Shown in pieces: positions 1 through 7,964 of a DNA stretch of 64,000 nt. The notes beneath the pieces are model-generated. The model saw only the letters and a list, made by a program, of their open reading frames with translations, ran no database searches and had not been told where the DNA came from. Source of the DNA: Anaerolineales bacterium (lineage in GTDB: Bacteria > Chloroflexota > Anaerolineae > 4572-78 > J111). The DNA lies in contig JABTUW010000001.1 of NCBI GenBank assembly GCA_015075185.1, positions 1,860,001 through 1,924,000 on the forward strand, in the 5' to 3' direction. Both the position numbers and the translations under genes were made by a program. The stretch's first letter is position 1, and every line of letters starts with the position of its first letter.

Positions 1-849
1 GTCATTCCGGTCGTGCTGGTCAACGCCCAAGGTGTGCCGATTGCAACCATCAATGACAACGACGCCGTTATTTTCTTTAATTTTAGAGCCGACCGGGCCA
101 GGCAAATGACCCAGGCGCTGGTTGAACCCAGTTTCACAGGTTTTGAGCGGCAAGGCGGCGGGTTAAAGGGCCTGAAAATGACCACTTTTATGCAGTATTA
201 TGATGGTCAACTACCGAACTTCGCTTTTGAGATTCCCGAACCGACCAACGGCCTGGCCGAAACATTGTCAAAATTGGGCCACAAACAGTTTCACTCTGCC
301 GAAACCGAGAAATATGCCCACGTGACCTACTTTTTTAACGGGGGGCGCGAGGTCCCCTTTGAGGGGGAGGATCGGGTGCTGGTACCTTCGCCCAAAGTGG
401 CCACCTATGATTTGCAGCCGGAAATGAGCGCGGCCGGCATCACCGAGAAGGTCGTCGAAGCAGTTAAATCAGGCCAGTATACGTTTGTGCTGGTTAACTT
501 TGCCAATCCCGATATGGTCGGGCATACCGGCTTTTTGGACAAAGCGATCATCGCCGCGGAAACGGTAGATAATTGCGTCCGGCAGGTAGTTGAAGCCACA
601 GTTAGTATGGGCGGCGCTGCCCTGGTTACCGCCGATCACGGCAACTCGGACCAGATGTTGGATTATGATACCGGCAAACCCCACACGGCCCACACCACCA
701 ATTTAGTGCCTTTTATCTACGTGGCCCAGCAAAAACCTGGCTGGCGTTTTGCTAACGGCATCCTCGGGAATGTGGCCCCAACCGTACTGGAGCTGCTGGA
801 GATTGAACCACCCCCCCAGATGACTTGTAAATCGCTGATCCGGCGATAA
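1..849 (+). CDS. gpmI: 2,3-bisphosphoglycerate-independent phosphoglycerate mutase, C-terminal part
   Basis: Partial gene: the frame is open from base 1, so the true start lies upstream. The protein would interconvert 3-phosphoglycerate and 2-phosphoglycerate in glycolysis, in the cytosol. The visible ~280 residues are the C-terminal part of the alkaline-phosphatase-superfamily fold: FFNFRADRARQ near the start, then VNFANPDMVGHTG and VTADHGNSDQM, which carry the metal-binding Asp/His residues, and PHTAHTTNLVPF near the end. Length and end fit the family. A hairpin terminator follows directly, so it is the last gene of its transcript. Confidence 0.95.
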   Translation, partial: VIPVVLVNAQGVPIATINDNDAVIFFNFRADRARQMTQALVEPSFTGFERQGGGLKGLKMTTFMQYYDGQLPNFAFEIPEPTNGLAETLSKLGHKQFHSAETEKYAHVTYFFNGGREVPFEGEDRVLVPSPKVATYDLQPEMSAAGITEKVVEAVKSGQYTFVLVNFANPDMVGHTGFLDKAIIAAETVDNCVRQVVEATVSMGGAALVTADHGNSDQMLDYDTGKPHTAHTTNLVPFIYVAQQKPGWRFANGILGNVAPTVLELLEIEPPPQMTCKSLIRR

Positions 850-857
850 GAAAGAAG

Positions 858-885
858 GGGCAGGTCCCGTGGGTCTGCCCTTTTC
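858..885 (+). terminator. Rho-independent terminator after gpmI
   Basis: GGGCAG and CTGCCC arms around an 11-base loop, followed by TTTT, 8 bases after the gpmI stop. Confidence 0.7.
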
Positions 886-1375
886 ATTTACTCGCGTGTA
901 ATGAAAAATAGGCCACTAACTGCCACGTCCCCCACCACCATTTCAGATGAGCCTTGCCCAGGTAAAAGTCATTTTCTACCTGCACCAACTCGTCCAAAAT
1001 ACGGCGAATGGACAGGCGCGGGTTGCCAAGCAGGTCGTAATCAATTTTGAGCACCTGGCGGTCAGGGTCGGCAAGGCCGGGCCGGTGATCCTGTTTCAGC
1101 ACTGCCTGGGCCGTCTCAATTTTTGCCTCGGCTGATTCAATCAAATTGAGGTTTGGAGTTGAGAGACGACCATTTCGTGTGACTCCAACAACAGCTTGAT
1201 TCAGTTGGTGCATAAATCTCCTCGAAAATAGACCGCCGACGGCTGACCACCGAAAGATACTTTTGTTATCGGTGGTGTGCGATGGCTTGTGACGACTCCT
1301 CTGAACGCTTGATTTTCGCCCCATAAAGTAAATCAAATCTGCGCCAGCCGCGATGATGGCGGCGCTCAGCAGCAA
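884..1375 (-). pseudogene. Composite broken frame: displaced SRPBCC tail plus unrecognised C-terminal fragment
   Basis: The first ~25 residues (LLSAAIIAAGADLIYF) form a membrane helix that looks like the displaced C-terminal anchor of the overlapping SRPBCC gene. After it the frame crosses a repeat of the GACCGCCGAC type (about 1239-1270) and ends in about 90 residues that are charged and then Trp-rich (LKWWWGTWQLVAYFSL). I do not recognise that last part; it may be the tail of another lost gene. The mixture suggests a degraded join rather than one functional protein. Whether any of it is expressed is unknown. Confidence 0.45.
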
Positions 1376-1913
1376 CAGCAGAATGGGCGAAGTGGTCGTT
1401 GGGCCGGGAGGGGAGGAAGCTGCGCTCGCTCCTCAGCAGTACGGGCATGGCGACGGGCCAGTTCCAGCCCAAACTCTCCTCGCCCCTGGCCATAGCCCAG
1501 CGATGATTGGCAGCAAAGAGTGGCTTGAACAAAAAAGAGATGTAGCGCAGCAGCGGTTTATCGGCTCGAATACGCCAATCGTAGGTGATGTTTACCCACG
1601 GCCCCTCCTGCTCAAACGTCCACACACCCCGCCCAACAAAGTCACCCCACGCTTCCAGGGTAAAATCGTAGGGAACATGGACCTCGGTGACACGAAATTG
1701 CCAACGCAGCGTGTAGGGCAGCCAGCCCTTGGTGTAAAGCTTAACGATTTTGCCTACGCCTGACGCATCGCCGGGCTGCAATTGCTGCACATCCAGATAA
1801 ACCGAAGGCCACCATCGCACCAGGTCGGGCGCATTGGCAATGATTTCAAAAATTTCCTGGATCGTACCCGGCACTCGCCAGTGGGTGATGAAGTGATAGT
1901 CATTGCTAGTCAT
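1266..1913 (-). pseudogene. SRPBCC (START-like) family protein with frameshifted C-terminus
   Basis: Residues 1-145 read as a normal SRPBCC/polyketide-cyclase-like ligand-binding domain (VPGTIQEIFEIIANAPDLVRWWP, then GRGVWTFEQEGPWVNITYDWR). After MARGEESL the frame turns into low-complexity Arg/Ser-rich sequence. A second frame continues naturally as LELARRHARTAEERAQLPP and a third as PTTTSPILLLLLSAAIIAAG, a helix. Two small indels therefore seem to have broken a membrane-anchored protein. The substrate is unknown. It lies directly behind the truncated M50 copy. Confidence 0.6.
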
Positions 1914-1915
1914 TT

Positions 1916-2259
1916 TTAACCTGCCACCCCTTTATAGATTGCCGTAGCCACGAGGCCCAGCGTATAAGCCGTAGTATAGTAAATAACCAACGGCTGCGGC
2001 CCACACCGCCAATCGGCAGCAGCATAATTTGCTTGACCGGAACACCATAATGCAGCGCGGCTATGCTGTGCCCCAACTCGTGCAGCACCACGATAGCAAA
2101 GAGCAAAAAGGTGACGATCAGGCCAAAAATGGCTCCCGTCCAACCGCCTCCGGTAAACAAACCAAATTGTAAAGCCCCCCAAATCAAAATAAGCGGAAAG
2201 GTGATGTGCATGCGGATCATAATCCCACGCACGCTGAATAAGGGGATCGAACTGCCCAT
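1916..2259 (-). pseudogene. Truncated duplicate of the M50 site-2 protease gene
   Basis: The first ~87 codons (2000-2259) are almost identical, in DNA and protein, to the start of the intact M50 gene at 16944, including the zinc motif HELGH. Similarity stops abruptly after LLPIGGV. The downstream sequence in the neighbouring frame reads QPLVIYYTTAYTLGLVATA, a membrane helix from some other protein. The second active-site motif and the CBS domains are missing, so this is a non-functional partial copy fused to the tail of a lost membrane protein. Confidence 0.8.
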
Positions 2260-2316
2260 AAGTCTCTCCCATTACGATATTTTTGTTGGCTCATGAAGTC
2301 TTTCAAGGAGCTACAA

Positions 2317-2457
2317 CGGAGGCGCGAGGCTGAAGCCATTGCACTGAAAGAGCCAAGCCCATTTGGGCTAAAAGCCGCCTTTCCAGGGCGTTTTAACGTC
2401 CTTTGTCCTCTCAGCCCGATGCTTCAGCGTCGGGCCATAGGCCGGGGTAATTGACCT
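2317..2457. repeat. Dispersed GAGGCTGAAGCC-type repeat
   Basis: Intergenic. It begins GAGGCTGAAGCC and ends near GATGCTTCAGCGTCGGGCC, giving a loose inverted repeat. A related copy lies at about 25535-25645, where it forms the start of a lipoprotein reading frame. Nothing else was seen between 2297 and 2542. Confidence 0.6.
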
Positions 2458-2542
2458 CCTTGAAATCCATATAGAGCCTTTTTGTTAACCCGTCTCTTAA
2501 ATCATACCCCGGCCTAATCAGCTGGCAATTACTCTCTTCAGG

Positions 2543-4018
2543 TTAACGGCGGTCTGCCGCGATGAGATTGGCGACAACTTTACCGGACAGCATGACCATC
2601 GGCACCCCGCCACCGGGGTGGGTCGTCCCGCCGGTAAAGTACAATCCTCGGACATCGGGAGCGCGGTTGTGGGGACGGCGAAAAGCAATGAAGGGGCTGT
2701 TGGGCGACGCGCCGTAGAAGGCGCCCCGCCACGCGCCGGTCAAGCGGGCCAGATCTAGCGGGGTCAACATCTGCTCGGTTTGAATCTTTCCCCGAATATC
2801 CAGGCCAAAATCGGCCAGGCGAATCAAAATCTGATCCCGATAGACGGTAGCTTGGGCCATCCAATCATAGCGCGAGTCTAACGCGGGCGCATTGACCAGC
2901 ACAAACCAATTCTCGCCGCCAGCAGGTGCGTGCGCCGGATCGGATTTTGAGGTGATCGCCACATAAATCGTCGGGGCATCGGGCGGAACACCCCGGCGAA
3001 AGATGTCGTCGAACTCGCGGCGGTAGTCGTTGGAAAAGAAAATATTGTGATGGGCCAACCGCTCGTGGCGTCCGGCCACGCCCAAAAGGAGAATGAAGCC
3101 GGAGCAGGATGGTTCGACGCGGGTCAGGTGGGCCAGCCGCCGGGGGGTGGCAATGGCCGGCGGCAGCAGGGTCTGATAGACGGTGGCGACATCCACGTTA
3201 GCCACAACAGTCTCGGCCGGCTCAAGCGTACCATCGCTTAGCAGGACTCCCTGCACGGTGTTTCCGGCCAGCACAATTTGGCGCACGGGGCAGCCGGTCC
3301 GGATTTCCACCCCCAATTCTTCAGCCAGGCGAGCCAGGGCTGCGGCAATCGCATAAATTCCCCCTTGCGGATACCAGACCCCGCCGGTCAGCTCGACGTG
3401 GGCAATAACGTTGAGCGTGGCCGGAGCCTGATAAGGGCTGCCGCCCACGTAGGTGGCAAAGCGTCCCAACAATTGGCGCAGGTGCGGCGAGCGGACAAAG
3501 CTGCGGATGGCGGCGTCCATGCTGCGCCAGGCATCTACCCGCAGGGCGTCGGCCGGCGGAACGCGGGTAAAGCTGCGCCACGTCGGGGGCCGGTCGTAAA
3601 TAAAAACCGGTCCGGTGATACGGTGCAGCCGGGCGGCGTAGGCTAGGTAGGATAAGCAGCCTTCCACGTCGCGCTCGTCGAGAGCGGCGATTTGGGCGGC
3701 CATGCGGGACAGGTCGCGGGTGGCGTCGAGCCGCGTGCCGTCGGGGTAAAAGTAGCGGGTCAGCGGCTCGACCGGCAGGAGGGTCAGGTAATCTTCCAGG
3801 CGGCGGCCGGCCACGGCGAACAACTCTTCCAGCACATGGCGCATGGTAATCACCGAAGGGCCGGTATCCCAGCGAAAGCCGTCTCGCCGGATTTGGCCCA
3901 TTTTGCCGCCGACCGTTTCACTTTGCTCCAGCACCAGCACCTTGCGCCCTGCCGCTGCCAGCCGGATGGCCGTACTCAGCCCGCCGATGCCGGCGCCGAT
4001 AATGATAATGGGTTTCAT
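2543..4018 (-). CDS. CrtI-family carotenoid desaturase/oxidase
   Basis: 491 residues, normal for phytoene desaturase-type FAD enzymes. The N-terminal dinucleotide-binding motif is GAGIGG (residues 8-13), followed by LVLEQSETVGGKMG and the family region WDTGPSVITM. The C-terminal FAD signature is GLYFTGGTTHPGGGVPMV. It probably dehydrogenates or oxidises a linear carotenoid in the membrane. The sequence alone does not separate CrtI, CrtN and CrtO activities. It is the last gene of the carotenoid cluster, 3 bp behind the glycosyltransferase, and shares its minus-strand transcript. Confidence 0.85.
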   Translation of the reverse strand: MKPIIIIGAGIGGLSTAIRLAAAGRKVLVLEQSETVGGKMGQIRRDGFRWDTGPSVITMRHVLEELFAVAGRRLEDYLTLLPVEPLTRYFYPDGTRLDATRDLSRMAAQIAALDERDVEGCLSYLAYAARLHRITGPVFIYDRPPTWRSFTRVPPADALRVDAWRSMDAAIRSFVRSPHLRQLLGRFATYVGGSPYQAPATLNVIAHVELTGGVWYPQGGIYAIAAALARLAEELGVEIRTGCPVRQIVLAGNTVQGVLLSDGTLEPAETVVANVDVATVYQTLLPPAIATPRRLAHLTRVEPSCSGFILLLGVAGRHERLAHHNIFFSNDYRREFDDIFRRGVPPDAPTIYVAITSKSDPAHAPAGGENWFVLVNAPALDSRYDWMAQATVYRDQILIRLADFGLDIRGKIQTEQMLTPLDLARLTGAWRGAFYGASPNSPFIAFRRPHNRAPDVRGLYFTGGTTHPGGGVPMVMLSGKVVANLIAADRR

Positions 4019-4021
4019 CGT

Positions 4022-5200
4022 TTAACGTTCAACGGTTGAACGTTTAACCATCCTCCCCTTCCATCTCGGCCCGCCGTGCCAATGCCACCAGATGGCTTGG
4101 ACGGCGATGCGCGTCATTAGCAAGACCGACAGCGGCAGCAGCAGCGCATCGCCGGGGCGCTGGCTCGTAGCAACGGCGGTCAGCATGCGGATGCCAATGC
4201 CCAGAACGATCAAGACGAATAGCCAATAATTAACAGTCAATTGCCAATGGTCAATGAATAGAAATCGTTGACTATTGATTATTGATAATTGATTATTGAT
4301 TATTAGCAGCAGCCATGGGCAGAGAAAAACCAGCCAGTGAAAAAATGTCGCCAGAATCAGAAAGATAACCGATCCCCCGTAGCCGGCCAGGATATTCTTG
4401 GCAAACCCATCCCGCACCGACGGCCAGTCCGGGTACATGCGGCAGTTGATCAGCCCGGCACCGTCGGCCATGCGCAGGCGGAAGCCCTTGGCCTTGACCC
4501 GCCGGGCAAAGTTGACATCCTCCAAAACGTTGTCACGCAGGGCGAGATGGCCCCCGATTGCCTCATACACTTTTCGCCGAAAAGCCAGGCACTGCCCATT
4601 GGCCGCGGCCAGGGCCGGCCAGGGGGTATGATGTACCAGCAGCAGCGGCAAGTAGCCGAGAATCACCAGTGCCATCAACGGCACAACCAGCCGCTCGCCC
4701 CAACTTTGGGTTTGTTGGGTCGGCCAGACGGTCAGCAGATCAGCTTGAGTGCGGGCCATTTCGGCGGCCAGGGCAGTGAGCGCGTCGGGCGACCAGCGCA
4801 CATCGGCGTCGGTGAAGATGAGCCAATCACCGTCGGCAGCATGGGCCAGTTGGTGGCAGGCCCAATTTTTGCCCAGCCAGCCGGAAGGTAAAGGCTTGCC
4901 AGGCAGAACGCACAGGCGCGGGTCGCCTTTGGCCGTAGCCAGAGCCAGCGCAGCGGTGCCATCACTGGAGTTGTCGTCCAGCACAATCACCTCAAAATGA
5001 GGATAAGTTTGGGCCAACAAGCCGCGCACCGTCTGGCCGATAACGGCGGCTTCATTGCGGGCGGGGACAAGGATGGACAGGCGCGGCGGCAAGGAAAGGT
5101 CAGAAGACCGTTTCAGCCGCGGAAAGGTCAAGGTATTAGCGATGGCGATGACGGCCATGCCGCTCAAGGCCAGGGTGACGAAGGTGAGTAAAAAAAACAT
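4022..5200 (-). CDS. GT2 glycosyltransferase, CruG-like (carotenoid glycosylation)
   Basis: 392 residues: an N-terminal membrane helix, a GT2 catalytic domain, then C-terminal helices. Visible motifs are LSILVPARNEAAVIG, LDDNSSDGT, the metal-binding DADV and the acceptor region EDVNFARRVKAKG. Next to cruF this is the expected place of CruG, which adds a sugar to the hydroxyl made by CruF; that substrate is inferred from context. Odd point: residues about 298-326 (LSIINSQRF, DHWQLTVNYW) are encoded by an in-frame dispersed repeat (4222-4306), and the stop codon lies in another one (AACGTTCAACGGTTGAACG). Confidence 0.75.
   Translation of the reverse strand: MFFLLTFVTLALSGMAVIAIANTLTFPRLKRSSDLSLPPRLSILVPARNEAAVIGQTVRGLLAQTYPHFEVIVLDDNSSDGTAALALATAKGDPRLCVLPGKPLPSGWLGKNWACHQLAHAADGDWLIFTDADVRWSPDALTALAAEMARTQADLLTVWPTQQTQSWGERLVVPLMALVILGYLPLLLVHHTPWPALAAANGQCLAFRRKVYEAIGGHLALRDNVLEDVNFARRVKAKGFRLRMADGAGLINCRMYPDWPSVRDGFAKNILAGYGGSVIFLILATFFHWLVFLCPWLLLIINNQLSIINSQRFLFIDHWQLTVNYWLFVLIVLGIGIRMLTAVATSQRPGDALLLPLSVLLMTRIAVQAIWWHWHGGPRWKGRMVKRSTVER
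4222..4306. repeat. Word repeat (AATTGTCAATGG/ATTGATTATTG type) inside a CDS
   Basis: AT-rich run of degenerate words (TAACAGTCAATTGCCAATGG, TTGACTATTGATTATTG) within the GT2 gene, read through in frame. Related copies lie at 25499-25535, 53966-54020 and, in shorter form, 14310-14372. Confidence 0.75.
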
Positions 5201-5249
5201 GGGCGATTATGAAGAAGGGAACTCATAGGAGCTGAAAGCGGAGTTCCCT

Positions 5250-5879
5250 TCAGTTCCGATGAGTTCCCTCAATTCCTGGTAATACTCTCTCGCGGTTCAG
5301 CCAGGGTCGCAGGCCGGGAAAGTGGACCAGGTCGGCGCGATGTTTCCAGGCCAGGATGAAGGTATTGCCGGCCCAGATCGCCAGCAGAGCCGGGTCAGGT
5401 CGGGCGAACAAGAGATAGACCAATAAGCTGAACATAGCCAGGATCATCGCCCAGCCATCTACCACGACGACAGCAAACCAAAGGCCGAGGGCCAGGCCGA
5501 GAATAGTCGGAACTTCCCAGAGGGTTAACCCGGCCCAAATACCAAAGGTTACGGCCACGGCTTTTCCGCCGCTGAAGCGCAGCAGCGGGGAAAAGGCGTG
5601 GCCCAAGACCGGGGCCAGAGCAACCGCCGCCAGCGGCCAGCCGGTCAACCCGGCCCAGAAAAAAGCCAGCCCCACCGGAATAGTCCCTTTCAGAACATCC
5701 AGGAACAGGGCCAAAGCGCCCCAGCCTTTGCCGCCGGAGCGCAGTACGTTTGTCGCACCGGGGTTGCCGTCGCCATAGCAGCGGATGTCCGTTCGCAGGG
5801 CCAGCCGGCCTACCCAAACCGAGAAGGGCAGGGAACCGGAGAGGAAGGCGGCGATGAACCAAATGAATGTTTCTATCAT
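5250..5879 (-). CDS. plsY: PlsY-type glycerol-3-phosphate acyltransferase
   Basis: 209 residues with about five or six membrane helices. The PlsY motifs are present: SGSLPFSVWVGR near residue 15, GDGNPGATNVLR at about 37-48, and GHAFSPLLRFSGGKAVA at about 93-109. The family transfers an acyl group from acyl-phosphate to glycerol-3-phosphate in the inner membrane. Its position between cruF and the CruG-like gene raises the possibility that it acylates a carotenoid glycoside instead. That is inference only; the motifs look like ordinary PlsY. Confidence 0.85.
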   Translation of the reverse strand: MIETFIWFIAAFLSGSLPFSVWVGRLALRTDIRCYGDGNPGATNVLRSGGKGWGALALFLDVLKGTIPVGLAFFWAGLTGWPLAAVALAPVLGHAFSPLLRFSGGKAVAVTFGIWAGLTLWEVPTILGLALGLWFAVVVVDGWAMILAMFSLLVYLLFARPDPALLAIWAGNTFILAWKHRADLVHFPGLRPWLNRERVLPGIEGTHRN

Positions 5880-5907
5880 ATTCTGAGCTTAATTCCGATA
5901 ATGTTTA

Positions 5908-6687
5908 TCAGGCATTACGTTTTATGTAGACCAACCACAGCAAACTCCCCATTCCGATAAAACCGACGAGGCCGGGACCGGGCAGGCCCCAGAAAAGGAG
6001 CAGGCCGATGCTTTCCAGCAGCCAAGTGATGACATAAATGAACATTAACGGGCGAACTGGCAACGGCTGAGGGCGAACGGCGGCAGTGATCACGGCCGAG
6101 GCCAGCAGCCAGCCCAGGAAGTTGAACCAAGGAATGCCGAAATAGCCTCCCGACTCCTCCCAGACCCACAGGCCCCAGGCGACCATTTGCGGGTCCAAAA
6201 ACAGATCCCAGGCCGTCAGGGCCAGGGCGCTCCAGCCGATAAAGGCCAGGCCGGACGATGAACCGGCGATGCTTTGAGCGACAGCCCAGGCAGGCGGGAG
6301 CATCATCAGCCAGGCCAGCGGGATGAGCAGCGGTACGCCCCCTAGCTGCGGCTGGAGCAGATCGGTGTAGTGATAAGCGCCAAAAGGATAGCCGGTAGTT
6401 GAGCCGGCAAACTCGACCAGCCAGGCCAGCAAAACCACCCCGGCGGCTGTCCAGAGGGTTCGGGGCAAACCCCAGGCCCGATACAGCACGGCCAGGACCA
6501 GGCCGACCTGCCAGAGGGCGCTGAGGGTAATCCCTACCGGCAGCGCCCCTTCGCCGAAGGCGAAGTTGGCTAGGGGCAAGGCAATCATAGACAGCACCCA
6601 GGCCGCCAGCAGTATCGGCGAGGGCAGGCAGGCCAGCAGCCGTTTAGGGTCAACTAAGTTATTTTGAGCAAAATGTTTGGCTTGCAT
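5908..6687 (-). CDS. cruF: CruF-like carotenoid biosynthesis protein (DUF422)
   Basis: About 259 residues and largely membrane-embedded. It carries the family signature EFAGSTTGYPFGAYHYTD and TAWDLFLDPQMVAWG. CruF homologues hydrate the 1,2 double bond of linear carotenoids such as lycopene, producing the hydroxyl later glycosylated by CruG. I chose the ATG at 6687 (MQAKHFAQN) because the longer frame would read through a palindrome (6719-6742) and overlap the upstream remnant. AGGTAGG lies just before this ATG. The last codons (KRNA and stop) come from a repeat of the GCATTACGTTTT type. Confidence 0.8.
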   Translation of the reverse strand: MQAKHFAQNNLVDPKRLLACLPSPILLAAWVLSMIALPLANFAFGEGALPVGITLSALWQVGLVLAVLYRAWGLPRTLWTAAGVVLLAWLVEFAGSTTGYPFGAYHYTDLLQPQLGGVPLLIPLAWLMMLPPAWAVAQSIAGSSSGLAFIGWSALALTAWDLFLDPQMVAWGLWVWEESGGYFGIPWFNFLGWLLASAVITAAVRPQPLPVRPLMFIYVITWLLESIGLLLFWGLPGPGLVGFIGMGSLLWLVYIKRNA

Positions 6688-6718
6688 ACCTACCTGTCGG
6701 TTCTTGGTGTTACGGCGA

Positions 6719-6742
6719 AGTGCAAAAGTATACTTTTGCACT
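6719..6742. repeat. Perfect 24-bp palindrome upstream of cruF
   Basis: Two 12-base arms (AGTGCAAAAGTA and its complement) with no spacer, 32 bp before the chosen cruF start. A close relative sits at 8571-8600. It could be an operator for a dimeric regulator or a dispersed palindromic repeat. Confidence 0.85.
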
Positions 6743-6748
6743 CCTGAA

Positions 6749-6988
6749 TTATAACTGGAAAGCGCCGGCAAACTGTAACACGGCTTGTTCAAGATACGAC
6801 CAGCCGGCATCGTCAGGATGGATCATATAATGGCCGGATAGTACCTCTTCGTAGCGGAGCGGGCCGGGCAGGGGGCGCATTTCGGCGGGCGTGCCGGGAA
6901 AGCCGTGTACCAAAAGCGCCTGGGAGGCGCCACGGGTTAAAGTAAAAGACTGGTGCTCTACCCCTTGAAATACCTGCGCCAGTTTCAC
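6749..6988 (-). pseudogene. Alpha/beta hydrolase with internal deletion
   Basis: Starts with a GTG overlapping the stop of the upstream gene (GTGA). The first ~35 residues are a normal hydrolase start with the oxyanion-hole motif LLVHGFPGTPAEMR. The frame then jumps to a typical C-terminus, SGHYMIHPDDAGWSYLEQA, containing the would-be catalytic His. The middle of the protein, including nucleophile and acid, is absent, leaving only 79 residues. I read it as an in-frame deletion remnant within the carotenoid operon. Confidence 0.65.
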
Positions 6989-7440
6989 GCCTGCTCCTCC
7001 TCTGCCAAAAGAAGCGCATGGTACAGGTCGAACAGGACCAAGAAGCCACCCTGGATGATAATACCCCAGCCATGACCGCGCCAACCCCGGTCCGTTGCGC
7101 CGCGAGTGCGAACCAGCGTCAACCCACCAAGCATGTAAAGTACATCCAGCCCGGCATTGAGCCAGAGCAGACGGCGCAATTTGCGGCTTTCCTGAGCTAG
7201 AACAGCGGGCGCTGCGGGATCGGGTAGCGCAGCCCGGCGGCGGTACACAGACCAGTGGCCAATCATAGCGATGGCTTCGTCAATCAGGCCCCAGCCGATG
7301 GCTTGCAGGCCAATGCCGCGCCAGAAGGCCTCGGCTCGCAGCAGGCTCAGCCCACCGACGAGACTTAGGCGGCTCCAGGCCAATAGGTGGCTCAGGAGGA
7401 TTTCTTGGGTTTGCCAGATATTGGCAGCGATTTCATTCAT
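6985..7440 (-). CDS. Small membrane protein, DUF6992-like
   Basis: 151 residues with about four hydrophobic segments (LSLVGGLSLL, IGLQAIGWGLIDEAIAMIG, LLWLNAGLDVLYMLGGLTL, IIIQGGFLVLFDLYHALLL). It resembles the uncharacterised DUF6992 family; the family number is from memory and unchecked. Function unknown. It is the first gene of the minus-strand carotenoid cluster and lies directly behind the strong promoter at 7475-7503, so it is probably co-transcribed with cruF, plsY and the rest. Its stop overlaps the start of the hydrolase remnant. Confidence 0.65.
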   Translation of the reverse strand: MNEIAANIWQTQEILLSHLLAWSRLSLVGGLSLLRAEAFWRGIGLQAIGWGLIDEAIAMIGHWSVYRRRAALPDPAAPAVLAQESRKLRRLLWLNAGLDVLYMLGGLTLVRTRGATDRGWRGHGWGIIIQGGFLVLFDLYHALLLAEEEQA

Positions 7441-7474
7441 AGATTGCTTCTGTTAGCCAAATGTTTCAGCCCTT

Positions 7475-7524
7475 ATTATATCATAGACAATAAAACTGTG
7501 CAAATATTGTACAAATATTGTACA
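7475..7524 (-). promoter_or_regulatory. Carotenoid-cluster promoter with three 11-bp-spaced TGTACA-like repeats
   Basis: On the minus strand: -35 TTGCAC (7498-7503), 17-bp spacer, -10 TATAAT (7475-7480), about 35 bp before the first gene. Over and upstream of the -35 lie TGCACA (7497-7502), TGTACA (7508-7513) and TGTACA (7519-7524), exactly 11 bp apart with conserved AATATT between. Three 11-bp direct repeats on the -35 are the known arrangement of CarH/LitR (B12-dependent light-sensing MerR family) operators, which repress carotenoid genes in the dark. No carH gene is in the window. Confidence 0.8.
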
Positions 7525-7821
7525 CAAAATTTGGGGTGGGTTATTGCTAATCAACGGTTGCGCGGCAAGCTGTCTACCAGCCAATTTATTGTTTGCTTAC
7601 GCCAGGTGTAGCCTACCCCCAAAAAGTAGGTCCTGCTTCTCTTGGCAGCATTTTACCCCCTGCCAAAACTTTTGGGTTGTTTGGAAATCCTCATTTTAAC
7701 CCATATTAACACCATCATAACCCGGCAATAACTACCGTTCTTTCGATAATTGGCCGGTATAACTATCAAAACAGAGAGGTTTTTGGCGGCTTTCAACGAG
7801 GGATCTGATTTGCTCCCTGGC
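7525..7821. other. Non-coding stretch with no recognised feature
   Basis: Between the two divergent promoters. I see no convincing gene, RNA fold or long repeat, only AT-rich sequence with scattered C-runs. The start of the run may hold additional upstream regulatory sequence. Confidence 0.4.
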
Positions 7822-7849
7822 TTGATTCAAGCGCAGTCGGTGCTATAAT
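7822..7849 (+). promoter_or_regulatory. Promoter for the SET-domain gene
   Basis: TTGATT (7822-7827), 16-bp spacer, TATAAT (7844-7849). The leader to the GTG start is about 110 bases. Confidence 0.6.
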
Positions 7850-7964
7850 AGCGCGCTCATTGATTGGCATGTTCGATGGGTTGGTTCAACCTTTGGATAA
7901 TTCGCCGGCTTCACGGCGTATGATCGCCATATTTCAAGAACAGGAGGCTATAAAATAAAAAAAG

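Noticed and set aside
7525..7821. Cobalamin riboswitch near the carotenoid promoter
   Set aside because: No B12-box-like sequence seen; the B12 link proposed here rests on the CarH-type operator only.
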